DNA from: Akkermansia sp.
Lineage (GTDB): Bacteria; Verrucomicrobiota; Verrucomicrobiia; Verrucomicrobiales; Akkermansiaceae
DNA: 61,365 nt
Assembly: GCA_017399165.1 (NCBI GenBank)
Contig: JAFQEF010000132.1
Span: forward strand, 1-61,365
Direction of reading: 5' to 3'
Shown: positions 1 through 8,087 of the stretch, piece after piece
Layout of the letters: every line of letters begins with the position of its first letter
Position numbering within the stretch: the stretch's first letter is position 1
The notes under the pieces: model-generated
What the model was told of the DNA's origin: nothing
The model's input: only the letters and a program-made list of their open reading frames with translations
Database searches by the model: none
Program-made: the position numbers and the translations under genes

Positions 1-28
1 GAGGGTACCAGAGTTTTTAGAGATTCCC
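1..28. repeat. Partial copy of dispersed repeat, cut by window edge
   Basis: These 28 bases are the exact reverse complement of 31069-31096. The inner 18 bases (11-28) recur directly at 31517-31534. The left edge of the window therefore lies inside one copy of the modular repeat described at 31069-31534. The following 29-147 bases are A+T-rich with a short inverted repeat around TGTACA and no gene I can support. Confidence 0.85.
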
Positions 29-147
29 AAATGGTAAATTGTACATTGTAAATAATGGACTTACTGGGTTCATTGTCTAATGCGTTTGCCCTGCAAGAAC
101 ACACTATAAGCTTGACTAAGGAGGGGGATGCGTTTATTCTTACGCGC

Positions 148-843
148 ATGAATCTGAAGCAAATGACGGCTCTGGCATGTTTGCCTGCAATGTTAAGCGT
201 TGCCCCGGCGGTGGATGTGGTGCTCTCCGGCGGGGTGGCTCTGAAATCTTGGGAGAAGCTGCGCGGACCGAATGCTCATGATAATTGGTGGGCCAATTTT
301 GTGCGCGGTGCTACCGTGCGCATAGATAAGCTTCAGAAGGAGAATCCCAAAGCAAAAATCGTGTGGATTGTGTTTCGCCCCGCCTACATTAACCGCGGTA
401 AGGAGGACGGCAAAGACTACATACCGATGATACGAGAGCAGGCAAGCAAGCGCAAAGTGAAGCTCCTGTTTGTTGATACGGCTCAGCAGGCCTACAATGC
501 CATTAACAAAGCCGGGCGGGGTAAAGATAAAATCACCTCGTTTTACTATTTCGGGCACTCTAATGCCCACGCTTTTATGCTGGATTACAGCAGCGATATC
601 ATTGGAGCCTCCACGCATTGGATGCATGAGAAAGACTTGGCTGAAAAGCTCAATAAAACGGCATTTGCTCCCGGGGCAGAGTGTTGGAGCTACGGTTGCT
701 ACACCGGCAACAGCATGTCTGCCAAGTGGAATCAAGCGGTGGGTGTGCCCTTGTGGGGTAACACCATGTTCACCCGTTACCAACCCGTTGGTTGGGGCGA
801 GCTGCCCGAGGGTGGCGGTAAATGGGTAAATGGTGCTGATTAA
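148..843 (+). CDS. Secreted protein with caspase-like His/Cys signature
   Basis: 231-residue protein of unknown function. The start at 148 gives a short hydrophobic N-terminus (about residues 6-30) that could be a weak signal peptide or membrane anchor; longer in-frame starts (55) lack this logic. The body shows a beta strand (KIVWIVF), then a strand ending in FGH (His137) and a later strand ending in SYGC (Cys184). This order of strand-Gly-His and strand-Cys is the signature of clan CD proteases (caspases, CHAT, gingipains). That assignment is inference from spacing and motif only; no family was confirmed. A G-rich AAGGAGGG lies about 22 bases upstream, too far for an ordinary ribosome site. 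The neighbour on the other strand ends 60 bases downstream. A second protein with a related His/Cys layout occurs at 24894-25643. Confidence 0.75.
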   Translation: MNLKQMTALACLPAMLSVAPAVDVVLSGGVALKSWEKLRGPNAHDNWWANFVRGATVRIDKLQKENPKAKIVWIVFRPAYINRGKEDGKDYIPMIREQASKRKVKLLFVDTAQQAYNAINKAGRGKDKITSFYYFGHSNAHAFMLDYSSDIIGASTHWMHEKDLAEKLNKTAFAPGAECWSYGCYTGNSMSAKWNQAVGVPLWGNTMFTRYQPVGWGELPEGGGKWVNGAD

Positions 844-903
844 TGCGGGGCATAAAGCGGGGCTTATACACCCCACGTGTCGCGTTTATGCCCGGGCTTG
901 CCG

Positions 904-3477
904 TTAATGCTTGCGGATTTTGTCGGTAACATCATCCAGCATGTCTTGCACATATTTGAGCTTGATGTTCCAGAGCCTGTTTTTTTTGCCATTGGGGGAG
1001 AGGGTGTCTAAGAACGCCTCTGCCTCATGCAGCCATTGTTTGGCGGCGGTGTCGTCCCCCATGTTGCGGGCATGAGCGGCGGATTCCGCCAGGGCATCCG
1101 CATACATGTATTTGAGCATGGGGCTGTTGGGGCTTTGCTCTAAGAGGGTGCGGATGATTTCCCGGTATTCTGCAAACTCTGCTGTTGCTTTAGATTTTTC
1201 GGATTCTTGTTTACTGTGAGCCATGGCCAGGTTTCTCATGAGCCCGGCGCGTATTTTAGCATAATCAACATTATTAGGAGCCGTTTCAAGCAAGACATTG
1301 ATGCGCCCCAAGGCGTCTCTGGTGTAACGCTCTGCCGTGTGGTACTCGTTTTTACGCATGTAAATATCTGCCATGTTGGCTAATGTTCTGCATTGCTGGA
1401 ACGGGTAATCCGCGTTGTCCCTATCCATGGTTTCGAGCTGTTTAGCCATATTGAAGCATTGCTCGAATGCCGCGTGAGCCCGCAGGTTGTGTTCCTGCTG
1501 TTTGGTGGGGTCTGTCTCCGTTAATGCTTGCCTGTTGTGCATGGTGCCAATGGTGTAATAAGCGGTGGATAACCATTGGCGGAAGGAGAGTCTGTGCGGG
1601 GATTCCTCTGACAGGGCGATGAGGATCTCCTTGCTTTCTCGCAACAGGGTTTCGGCAGTGGTGAAATCATTGGCATCCATATAGAAGGAGGCCAGGCTGA
1701 TTTGGGCTTGAGCCAGTCCCTTGCGGCAGCCCTCATGCAGGGGGTAATCTTGCACGAGTTTTTGGTATAATTGAAGCATTTCGTCAAGTATTTTGCGGCG
1801 CTGCTCCATGTCTCCGCTGTTGTCTGCCAGCTGGGCAGCTGTGCCCATGGTTTCTCCTAAAGAGCACAAATAGTCCGGGTTACCGGGGGCTTTTTTGCAA
1901 ACGCTTTTGATGAGAGCAAGGGCTCTGTCCGTCAAATCACGCCCCTCGTTGAGCATATTGCGGCGGCGGGCTATTTCTGCACGGTTACACAGTGTTTTGG
2001 AGAGCTCGTAACAGGTGCGGGTGTCTTCCGGGGTGTCGTTGTAGCGTGCCTCCAGCAGGGCCGTTGCTTTGCGGTAGGCCTCTGTTGCGTCCTCCAGCTT
2101 GCCTTGTTGCACAAAGACAGCGCCCATGTTTTGCCAAGCCGTTGCCATAGAGCGCTGCAATCTGGCATCATTTGCAGCGGGTAGGGTTTCCATAGAGTCC
2201 AAATAATTTTGGAGGTTGGTACCCAGTTTTCTCTGCAATTGGGTAGACCCCGGCAGGTCTGCAAGCTCTGTGTTAAAATCATGCAACAGGGCTTCTGTAA
2301 AGCGTAAACCGTTGATATACATTTGCCTGGTCTGGCTTTTTTCTTGCCAGGCAATGATGCTGAGGCTGCCCAAGGCAACAATAATGACCAGTGCAATGGC
2401 CATGTAAATGCGCATGCGCAGTATAAAACTGCGTGGCGGCGGTACAATGCCCGACTCAGTGCACATACGCCAAGTGGGGGCATCTTGCCAACGCTCGCGC
2501 GGGTCCAGGCTCAGGGCTCTGTCTATGGATTGCAGAAAATAGGGCTCGTAATACAGTTGCAGGTCTTTGCGGCTGGCCAGTGGTTTGTAGGGGTCGGGCG
2601 TGGCATGCACGCGCGTGTCTGCCCGTGGCGGTAATAATCTGGTAATAAGATAATAAAAGCAGGCACCCAAGGCGTAAATGTCCGTACGCAGGCTCAGCTT
2701 GTTGCTCATCTCGGTGTCGCTTTTAGACGTGCTTTGCTCTGGGGCGCAAAAATCCGGGGTGTAAATGTTGTTGAACACCTTGCCGCTTTGCAGCTGGCGT
2801 GCAGAGCCGAAATCCAGCAAGATGGGGCGCCCCTCCTCATTAACGATAATGTTCTCGGGTTTAATGTCTCGGTGTACAATGTTGTGCTGCTCCAGGTACT
2901 CCAAGGTAAAGAGTAAGGCTCGTAATTGCTGCTTGATTTTACGGGCTTCTGCGGCTTTTTGGCTGCGGTCAAAGGTGGGTTTTTCCGGTATTTGCAGCGG
3001 GGTGCCTTCCACAAAGGGCATGGCGTAGTAGGCGGTGCCGTTGGCCTCAAAGGCCCCCAATATGGGTACGATACCGGGGTGCTCTAAGCCCATGAGAATA
3101 CTCACTTCCTCCATGAACTCTGCCATGGTGGTGCGGAACTCCTCTTCTTTTTCCGGGGTGCTGCTTACCACGGCGTAGCCATCGGGCATGCGTATGGCCA
3201 TGCCCTCCGGTATGTGTTCTTTAATGACAACAATGCTGCCGGAGTCCGTATGTTTGGCGCGGTAGGTAATGCCGAATCCGCCTTTGCCCAGTTTGGAGAG
3301 TATGGTGTACTCCCCTACCACGGCACCGGGGGGCAGGGGGATTCTGGTGTTGTGCTCCTCCGGGGGCTCCTCTGCGGGGGGCGAGGCGGCAGGCACAAAA
3401 GGCCGCCGGGCCGATACGATGGGGGGCGGCGGGGGGGTAACCTGTGCAGGGATGGATGGTGCAGGGGGCGGATTCAT
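904..3477 (-). CDS. Membrane serine/threonine protein kinase with TPR repeats
   Basis: 857-residue eukaryotic-like Ser/Thr kinase. A proline-rich N-terminus (1-50) precedes the kinase domain: glycine loop GKGGFG (64-69), catalytic Lys86 in VVIK, HRD loop (202-204) followed by KPEN, DFG (222-224) and APE. A single transmembrane helix (about 355-376) follows, then roughly 480 residues of helical TPR-like repeats that would lie outside the cytoplasm or form a scaffold. Start 3477 is chosen because it forms an ATGA overlap with the stop of the upstream phosphatase gene; a longer reading exists but would overlap it by 55 bases. All catalytic residues are intact. Coupling with a PP2C phosphatase suggests a reversible phosphorylation switch, as in RsbU/PknB-type regulators; the substrate is unknown. 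Confidence 0.92.
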   Translation of the reverse strand: MNPPPAPSIPAQVTPPPPPIVSARRPFVPAASPPAEEPPEEHNTRIPLPPGAVVGEYTILSKLGKGGFGITYRAKHTDSGSIVVIKEHIPEGMAIRMPDGYAVVSSTPEKEEEFRTTMAEFMEEVSILMGLEHPGIVPILGAFEANGTAYYAMPFVEGTPLQIPEKPTFDRSQKAAEARKIKQQLRALLFTLEYLEQHNIVHRDIKPENIIVNEEGRPILLDFGSARQLQSGKVFNNIYTPDFCAPEQSTSKSDTEMSNKLSLRTDIYALGACFYYLITRLLPPRADTRVHATPDPYKPLASRKDLQLYYEPYFLQSIDRALSLDPRERWQDAPTWRMCTESGIVPPPRSFILRMRIYMAIALVIIVALGSLSIIAWQEKSQTRQMYINGLRFTEALLHDFNTELADLPGSTQLQRKLGTNLQNYLDSMETLPAANDARLQRSMATAWQNMGAVFVQQGKLEDATEAYRKATALLEARYNDTPEDTRTCYELSKTLCNRAEIARRRNMLNEGRDLTDRALALIKSVCKKAPGNPDYLCSLGETMGTAAQLADNSGDMEQRRKILDEMLQLYQKLVQDYPLHEGCRKGLAQAQISLASFYMDANDFTTAETLLRESKEILIALSEESPHRLSFRQWLSTAYYTIGTMHNRQALTETDPTKQQEHNLRAHAAFEQCFNMAKQLETMDRDNADYPFQQCRTLANMADIYMRKNEYHTAERYTRDALGRINVLLETAPNNVDYAKIRAGLMRNLAMAHSKQESEKSKATAEFAEYREIIRTLLEQSPNSPMLKYMYADALAESAAHARNMGDDTAAKQWLHEAEAFLDTLSPNGKKNRLWNIKLKYVQDMLDDVTDKIRKH

Positions 3478-5621
3478 GCCAGTGATTTTGTGAGTTTGAG
3501 GGTGCTGCCTTCTGTGGGGTCTGTGCAATAGACCCCGCTATCCAACGGGAGGGCGGGCAGGTGCTCCAGCGGGTTGAATTGCTGTATGTTGTAGGTAAGG
3601 GTTATCTCTGCCTCTTCTTCATTGCAGCTGAAACGCAGGTTTACCTCGCTGCCGGTAGGTAAGGCGCAGATGATATCTGCCACGGCGGTTTGCAGCTCTG
3701 CAATGGCCACGGGAGACGCCAGTACGGACTCCAGCATGGCATTGCAACCATTGGCCATGTTGCTCAGGGCAGCGGTGTCTCCCGCGTTGAGGGTAAATTG
3801 TTTTTGCTGCATCCATTTACCTTTGAACTCTACGGCAAGCAGGGTGCAGTCCGTTGTTTGCTCTTTGTGGCCTGTAAAGTTGCGCAGCTCTACCTGCACG
3901 GTGCGTATAAGCTCCGTAACGCTGTCCGTGGGCTGTTGCAGGGCCTCTTGAAGTCTTGCTGCTCCAAACGGAATCTTGGCGGCATTGGTTGCCTTGAGTA
4001 TGCCTTGAGAGTACAGCAAGATGCGGTCCCCCGGTTGCAAGGCAACAACACATTCTCTGTAAATGGAGTTTTGATGAGCCCCCAACACGGTGCCGGAGCG
4101 CATGGGCATCATCTCAAACGGGGCCCCGCTTGCACTGCGCAGGGCTTGCGGGGTGCCGGCGTTAATGAAGCGCAGTACGCCGCTGTTGATGTTGAGACGC
4201 GCCAGGAAGAAGGATATGCGTGTTTTGGTGATGTTGTTTTCGCAGAGCGTTTTGTTGGCCTCGGTAAGCAGCTCTGCCGGTGGCATACCCGTGGCTGCCA
4301 AGGAGCGTATGACCGACATGGCGCGCATCATGAACAGAGCCCCGGGAATGCCCTCTGTAGAGATGTCTCCGAGCATGAAACACAAGTGCTCGTGGTCTGC
4401 CATGAAAAAGTCGTAAAAGTCACCCCCCACGTTTTCAGATTGTAGGCGTGTGGCGTAAATATCAAATTGATTTTGCTCCGGAAAAGCCGGAAACTTGTTG
4501 GGTAGCAAAGTATTTTGTACGGAGCGAGCCAAGGCGAACTCCCTTTGCAATCTCTCTTTGCGTTGTTCTACGTATGATTGCAGCGAGTCCACCATAGAGT
4601 TGATACCGGTGGAGAGTCTGGTGAACTCCGGAGTGTCTCTCACATGCACGCGCTCTTCTTTATAGCCCTCTGTAATGCGTTGCAGGGAGCGGTTGATGCG
4701 TGAGAGCCCGTTGAGTACAAGTTTTTGCAATAACACCCATACCAGCAGGAACATGACGATGAAAAGCCATACATTGCTGATGAAGAGTTGTTTAAGGGAT
4801 TCTAAGCTGATTTCGTTGATTTCCTCTGCCGGTAATAGACCGATGATTCGTACATCTTTTTTTTCTATGGCGTGGGCGTAGTATTCTCGGTCCCCTATTT
4901 TGGTGGACTCTGTCTTGTTCAGGGGGAGGGAGAGGAGGTCTGAGGTCGGAAAACTCAGGTCTGCACCGTTCATGAGCGCACCACCGCGAAAGGCAATAAT
5001 TTTGCCGTTTTCACCTAATTTGAAGCGGTTGGTTAATGCCGCAAAGGCAGTGTTGGCTCGCACTGCCTGCTCATGTATAAAGCTGAACCCCAGTTGAACA
5101 ACACCGGGGGCATCCCGTCTCGTTACACCTGCATATTGAATAACCTCTCCGTTGTGGGCGTTAGAGCGCGGACGCTGGATAATCTCCTCCCCCGGGCTCT
5201 CTATGCACTTCAGAAATACCCGGCTATGCTCATGGCTGTTGAGGTCAAAACCTATCAGGGTGCTTGGGGAGGCGGCTATGATAAAGCCCTTGGCATCCGA
5301 CACACACAGTTGGTCTGCCCCCATTTCATTGCAAAGGCGTTGCAATTGTTCATCCTGTAACAGAATAGCCGGGTTAAGGCGTATGAGCTCTGCAACGGCG
5401 CGGGTGCGGTTGAGGGTGCTCTCGTTGTTAATCTCAACCACATGCTTCATGTTCTCATTGGTGTAGTTGAGCAGCTCCACCAAGTCATTAAGGCGCGTGT
5501 TGAGAATCTGGTTGGCGCGCTCCTGAACCTGCCTGTCAAATTGAAGGTAAGCTAACCCGCCCGTTACAACAAAAGTTGCACAGACCAGCAGTAAAAGCCA
5601 TGTGAGAAACTTGCGCCTCAT
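3474..5621 (-). CDS. Membrane sensor SpoIIE/RsbU-type PP2C phosphatase
   Basis: 715 residues. N-terminal transmembrane helix (about 6-26), an extracytoplasmic sensor region with Cache-like features (27-280), second helix (about 283-305), HAMP linker, then a SpoIIE-type PP2C phosphatase domain (about 370-580; motifs GGDFYDFF and LGDISTEGIPGA include the metal-binding aspartates). The last about 110 residues look like a degenerate GHKL/anti-sigma ATPase fold (NLRFS, EGSTLKL), which is inference. Members of this family dephosphorylate anti-anti-sigma factors in response to external signals. It is the first gene of a two-gene unit: its TGA overlaps the ATG of the kinase gene by four bases. A promoter is visible at 5643-5671. 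No STAS protein lies nearby, so the target is encoded elsewhere or is the kinase output. Confidence 0.92.
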   Translation of the reverse strand: MRRKFLTWLLLLVCATFVVTGGLAYLQFDRQVQERANQILNTRLNDLVELLNYTNENMKHVVEINNESTLNRTRAVAELIRLNPAILLQDEQLQRLCNEMGADQLCVSDAKGFIIAASPSTLIGFDLNSHEHSRVFLKCIESPGEEIIQRPRSNAHNGEVIQYAGVTRRDAPGVVQLGFSFIHEQAVRANTAFAALTNRFKLGENGKIIAFRGGALMNGADLSFPTSDLLSLPLNKTESTKIGDREYYAHAIEKKDVRIIGLLPAEEINEISLESLKQLFISNVWLFIVMFLLVWVLLQKLVLNGLSRINRSLQRITEGYKEERVHVRDTPEFTRLSTGINSMVDSLQSYVEQRKERLQREFALARSVQNTLLPNKFPAFPEQNQFDIYATRLQSENVGGDFYDFFMADHEHLCFMLGDISTEGIPGALFMMRAMSVIRSLAATGMPPAELLTEANKTLCENNITKTRISFFLARLNINSGVLRFINAGTPQALRSASGAPFEMMPMRSGTVLGAHQNSIYRECVVALQPGDRILLYSQGILKATNAAKIPFGAARLQEALQQPTDSVTELIRTVQVELRNFTGHKEQTTDCTLLAVEFKGKWMQQKQFTLNAGDTAALSNMANGCNAMLESVLASPVAIAELQTAVADIICALPTGSEVNLRFSCNEEEAEITLTYNIQQFNPLEHLPALPLDSGVYCTDPTEGSTLKLTKSLA

Positions 5622-5642
5622 ATTCCTGTTAGCTCAGCAGAG

Positions 5643-5671
5643 ATTCTACCATGAATATGCCCCTGCTGCAA
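5643..5671 (-). promoter_or_regulatory. Promoter of the PP2C-kinase operon
   Basis: On the minus strand, -35 TTGCAG (5666-5671) and -10 TAGAAT (5643-5648) are separated by 17 bases. The start codon lies 21 bases downstream of the -10 element. Confidence 0.7.
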
Positions 5672-5736
5672 GCATCAAATCGTTTTGTTGGTGTGTATAC
5701 CTTAGATTCTTTTTGGGCGTTTTCGTTCAAAAAAAA

Positions 5737-5760
5737 TCCCCGCAATGAGTATTGCGGGGA
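5737..5760. terminator. Bidirectional Rho-independent terminator
   Basis: A 10-bp stem (ATCCCCGCAA type) with a GAGT loop is flanked by A runs on the left and T runs on the right, so it can work in both directions. It lies just downstream of the 3D-domain gene. Confidence 0.85.
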
Positions 5761-5790
5761 TTTTTGAAAAACGTAATCTGTAAAACAGGT

Positions 5791-6420
5791 TTATTTTTTA
5801 GCTGTTTTTTTGTGGCTTTGCTGCTGTTGCAGGGAGGCATACATCTTGCGGCAATGACTGTAGCCCCTGCGGTCGGAGAGCTTCTGCATGCTCAGCTCAG
5901 AGGACCCCCACTGTATCACCTGAATCTCCACCATGCGGCGCCCCCATTGGCGCATCAGCTCCGGGGTGGGCTGGTAGATATCAATGGTACCGGTGTCTAC
6001 CAAGGCGCTGCCGTAGTCATCCACTACATAAATGTAGGGCTGCCCTTTAATCTTGAAACGTGTGCCCAAGGGGTATACGGACCAATCTGCTGCGGCACTG
6101 CGCACTTGGTCTGTGTATTTAAGCGAGGTACCAATGGCGTTACGCGGACCATAGCCCACGTGGTCGCTCTCTGTGTGCGTGTAGGCAGTAGTACGCACCA
6201 CGCGGTTACGCTGAGAGGGGTGGTAGAACGGCATGCCATGCTTGTCCCTACCCAACTTGGGTAATTTGGGATTCGGCTTGGCTGAAGGGGACGGCGCAGC
6301 AGGCATGATAAAGCCCTTGCTGACACTCCGCGTAGCGGCCTCTGCACCCGGGGTGCAAAGCACGACCGCTGCAAGCAGCGCAACGACGCTTTGGAAAAGT
6401 GTTTTTGCTGTTTTCTTCAT
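5791..6420 (-). CDS. Secreted 3D-domain protein (MltA-like cell-wall enzyme)
   Basis: 209 residues. Residues 1-29 form a signal peptide (KKTAK, hydrophobic core, AEA|AT cleavage site). The C-terminal half (about 74-170) is a 3D domain, the double-psi beta barrel named after three aspartates that occurs in MltA lytic transglycosylases and resuscitation factors: the VVDDYGSALVDTGTIDIY segment supplies Asp134/135, Asp142 and Asp147. RTTAYTHTESD is the usual start of the barrel. The protein probably cuts or binds peptidoglycan in the periplasm. A basic KK-rich tail ends the protein. It has its own promoter (6489-6517) with a leader of about 60 nt containing two small inverted repeats, and a strong terminator at 5737. 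Confidence 0.88.
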   Translation of the reverse strand: MKKTAKTLFQSVVALLAAVVLCTPGAEAATRSVSKGFIMPAAPSPSAKPNPKLPKLGRDKHGMPFYHPSQRNRVVRTTAYTHTESDHVGYGPRNAIGTSLKYTDQVRSAAADWSVYPLGTRFKIKGQPYIYVVDDYGSALVDTGTIDIYQPTPELMRQWGRRMVEIQVIQWGSSELSMQKLSDRRGYSHCRKMYASLQQQQSHKKTAKK

Positions 6421-6488
6421 TTTTTAATGCTGTAATTTTGCGACAATGCGGGGGGCATTGCACCCTTGTGGGGGTGTAAGACGCCTTG

Positions 6489-6517
6489 AGTCTACCATAA
6501 ACAGTTTTTGCTGACAA
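6489..6517 (-). promoter_or_regulatory. Promoter of the 3D-domain gene
   Basis: -35 TTGTCA (6512-6517), 17-base spacer, -10 TAGACT (6489-6494) on the minus strand. The leader (6421-6482) holds two inverted repeats built on CACCC/GGGTG and CAATGC/GCATTG. Confidence 0.65.
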
Positions 6518-6655
6518 GCCTTTTTTTTATGTTTACCCCCGCCGGTTGTTAAACGAAAAATAGGGGTGTACTATATATAGTATGATGCCTTGCGTGATAT
6601 CTGCTTTATCTTGCGATATTTAAGTTTTTAAAAGAATAAAAAATTAAAAACTTTT
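6518..6655. other. A+T-rich intergenic region with palindromes
   Basis: No gene is seen. It holds a perfect 14-bp palindrome, TACTATATATAGTA (6569-6582). An A+T hairpin (6622-6631 with 6644-6653) sits directly after the stop of the Sel1 gene and may act as a weak terminator for it. Confidence 0.45.
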
Positions 6656-8062
6656 TTATAGAGGGAAAGGGGGGACCTGCCAGCCACCGGGAGTAGCTTT
6701 GAGGTTTTTGAAAATAATTTTAGCTTTGCCCGGCAGTTTGCTTTCTGCGTGCTCCAAGTAGTATTGGGATTTTGAAGCCTGGTTTTCTGCATCGAACATG
6801 AGGGCCAAATAAATGAGAGCCACGGGGTCTTTGTGTGCAACGGCATCCTCAAAATGCATGGTGGCAGTACTGATGTTTTTGGTAACGCCCAATCCTTTGA
6901 AATAGGCATAGCCCAGCAGGGATTTAGCATGGGTATATTGCCGTGATGCTGTTTTGATGAGTTTTATGCCGGTTTCGAGGTCTTGTTGAGTGCCTATGCC
7001 GTTGAGCAGCATTTGCCCCTGTGCGGCAAGCAGTGCCGGGGCACCGGAAAGCATGGCGCCTATGGTGGCGTGGCGGTATGCTTTGGTGTAATCTTTGCTC
7101 TGCCCGTGTTTTCCCTCATAATAAATGCGGGAAAGCTCGGCTCGGGAGTCAATTTGCCCCATGATGGAGGCCATTTTGAGCATAATGACACCGGCTTGCG
7201 GGTTGAGCACGGGGCCTACATTGATTTCCAACGTGGGCGGGGGGGCTATCATGTACATGGCCATGCGGTACAGGGCATCCGGGTTGCGAAACCTTACCGC
7301 AGATGTGAGTTGCTGATAGCTTTTGGCTATATCCACCTGCTTTGTCAGCTCAGACAGCTCGTAGTATGCTCTGCCGTTACCTTTGAGTGCCGCTTGATTC
7401 AACAGTTGCAGAATAGCCTTATTCTCCTTAGCCAAAATGCTCATGTGTTGGAGGACGTAATGATTGCCTCTTTTGATTTCTGCTTGAATCTCAGGGCGCT
7501 GCATGTCCTCATAGGTATTCATGCGCTCCGTTTGCAACAACCAGGCGAATCTGGCCTCAAAACTACCGCCGCTGCATGCTTGTATCAACAACTTCTCTGC
7601 CGCGGCTTCGTTTTTGAATGCCCCGATACCCTCCTTAAGGCATCTGCTGTATTCCACCATTGCGGGTACATATTTAGCATCGGATGCCTTTTTTATTTTT
7701 GTCACCGCAGTGCGCACCTCGGGGGCGCGGTATTTTTCTTTCGGCAGCATAATCAGGTGCTTTTGTGCCATAAAGAGCATGGCGGCGGGTTCTCCTTCAT
7801 CTGCAGCGCGTTGCATCCATTGCTCTATGCTGAACTCATCATTCGTTGCTTTGAGTATGGTGAATAGAGCCAGACTCAAATCAAAGCTATTGTTTTTTGT
7901 AAGCCCTTGAAGCTGTCGTTTGAACTGTTTGTAGTGCGCTTCATGCGCTGCCGGAAATGCCTGTTGTGTAGCAGGGGCTTTTTTAGCGGGTGCCGCATGG
8001 GTGGCAGGCGTGCACAGCATGCCTGCTGCGATAAGTGCAGAGAATAGATGTATTGCTTGCAT
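6656..8062 (-). CDS. Secreted Sel1-repeat protein (second of tandem pair)
   Basis: 468 residues. The chosen start at 8062 gives a clean signal peptide (QAIHLFSALIAAGMLC...AHA|AP), unlike the longer reading from 8104, whose first residues are polar. The mature part is a chain of Sel1-like (TPR-related) helical repeats, for example GAPALLAAQGQMLLNGIG and AKSLLGYAYFKGLG. Such repeats form solenoids for protein-protein contacts; no enzymatic motif is present. It is a diverged duplicate of the gene at 8088-9503: both share the order YKQFK, NSFD, ATNDEF.IE.WM, KKA.D.KY.PAMV.YS, and the same block arrangement. The gap between the two genes is 25 bases on the same strand, so they are probably co-transcribed. 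Location: periplasm or cell surface. Confidence 0.85.
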   Translation of the reverse strand: MQAIHLFSALIAAGMLCTPATHAAPAKKAPATQQAFPAAHEAHYKQFKRQLQGLTKNNSFDLSLALFTILKATNDEFSIEQWMQRAADEGEPAAMLFMAQKHLIMLPKEKYRAPEVRTAVTKIKKASDAKYVPAMVEYSRCLKEGIGAFKNEAAAEKLLIQACSGGSFEARFAWLLQTERMNTYEDMQRPEIQAEIKRGNHYVLQHMSILAKENKAILQLLNQAALKGNGRAYYELSELTKQVDIAKSYQQLTSAVRFRNPDALYRMAMYMIAPPPTLEINVGPVLNPQAGVIMLKMASIMGQIDSRAELSRIYYEGKHGQSKDYTKAYRHATIGAMLSGAPALLAAQGQMLLNGIGTQQDLETGIKLIKTASRQYTHAKSLLGYAYFKGLGVTKNISTATMHFEDAVAHKDPVALIYLALMFDAENQASKSQYYLEHAESKLPGKAKIIFKNLKATPGGWQVPPFPL

Positions 8063-8087
8063 GTTGATTTTGAGGGTAGTTGTAAAA

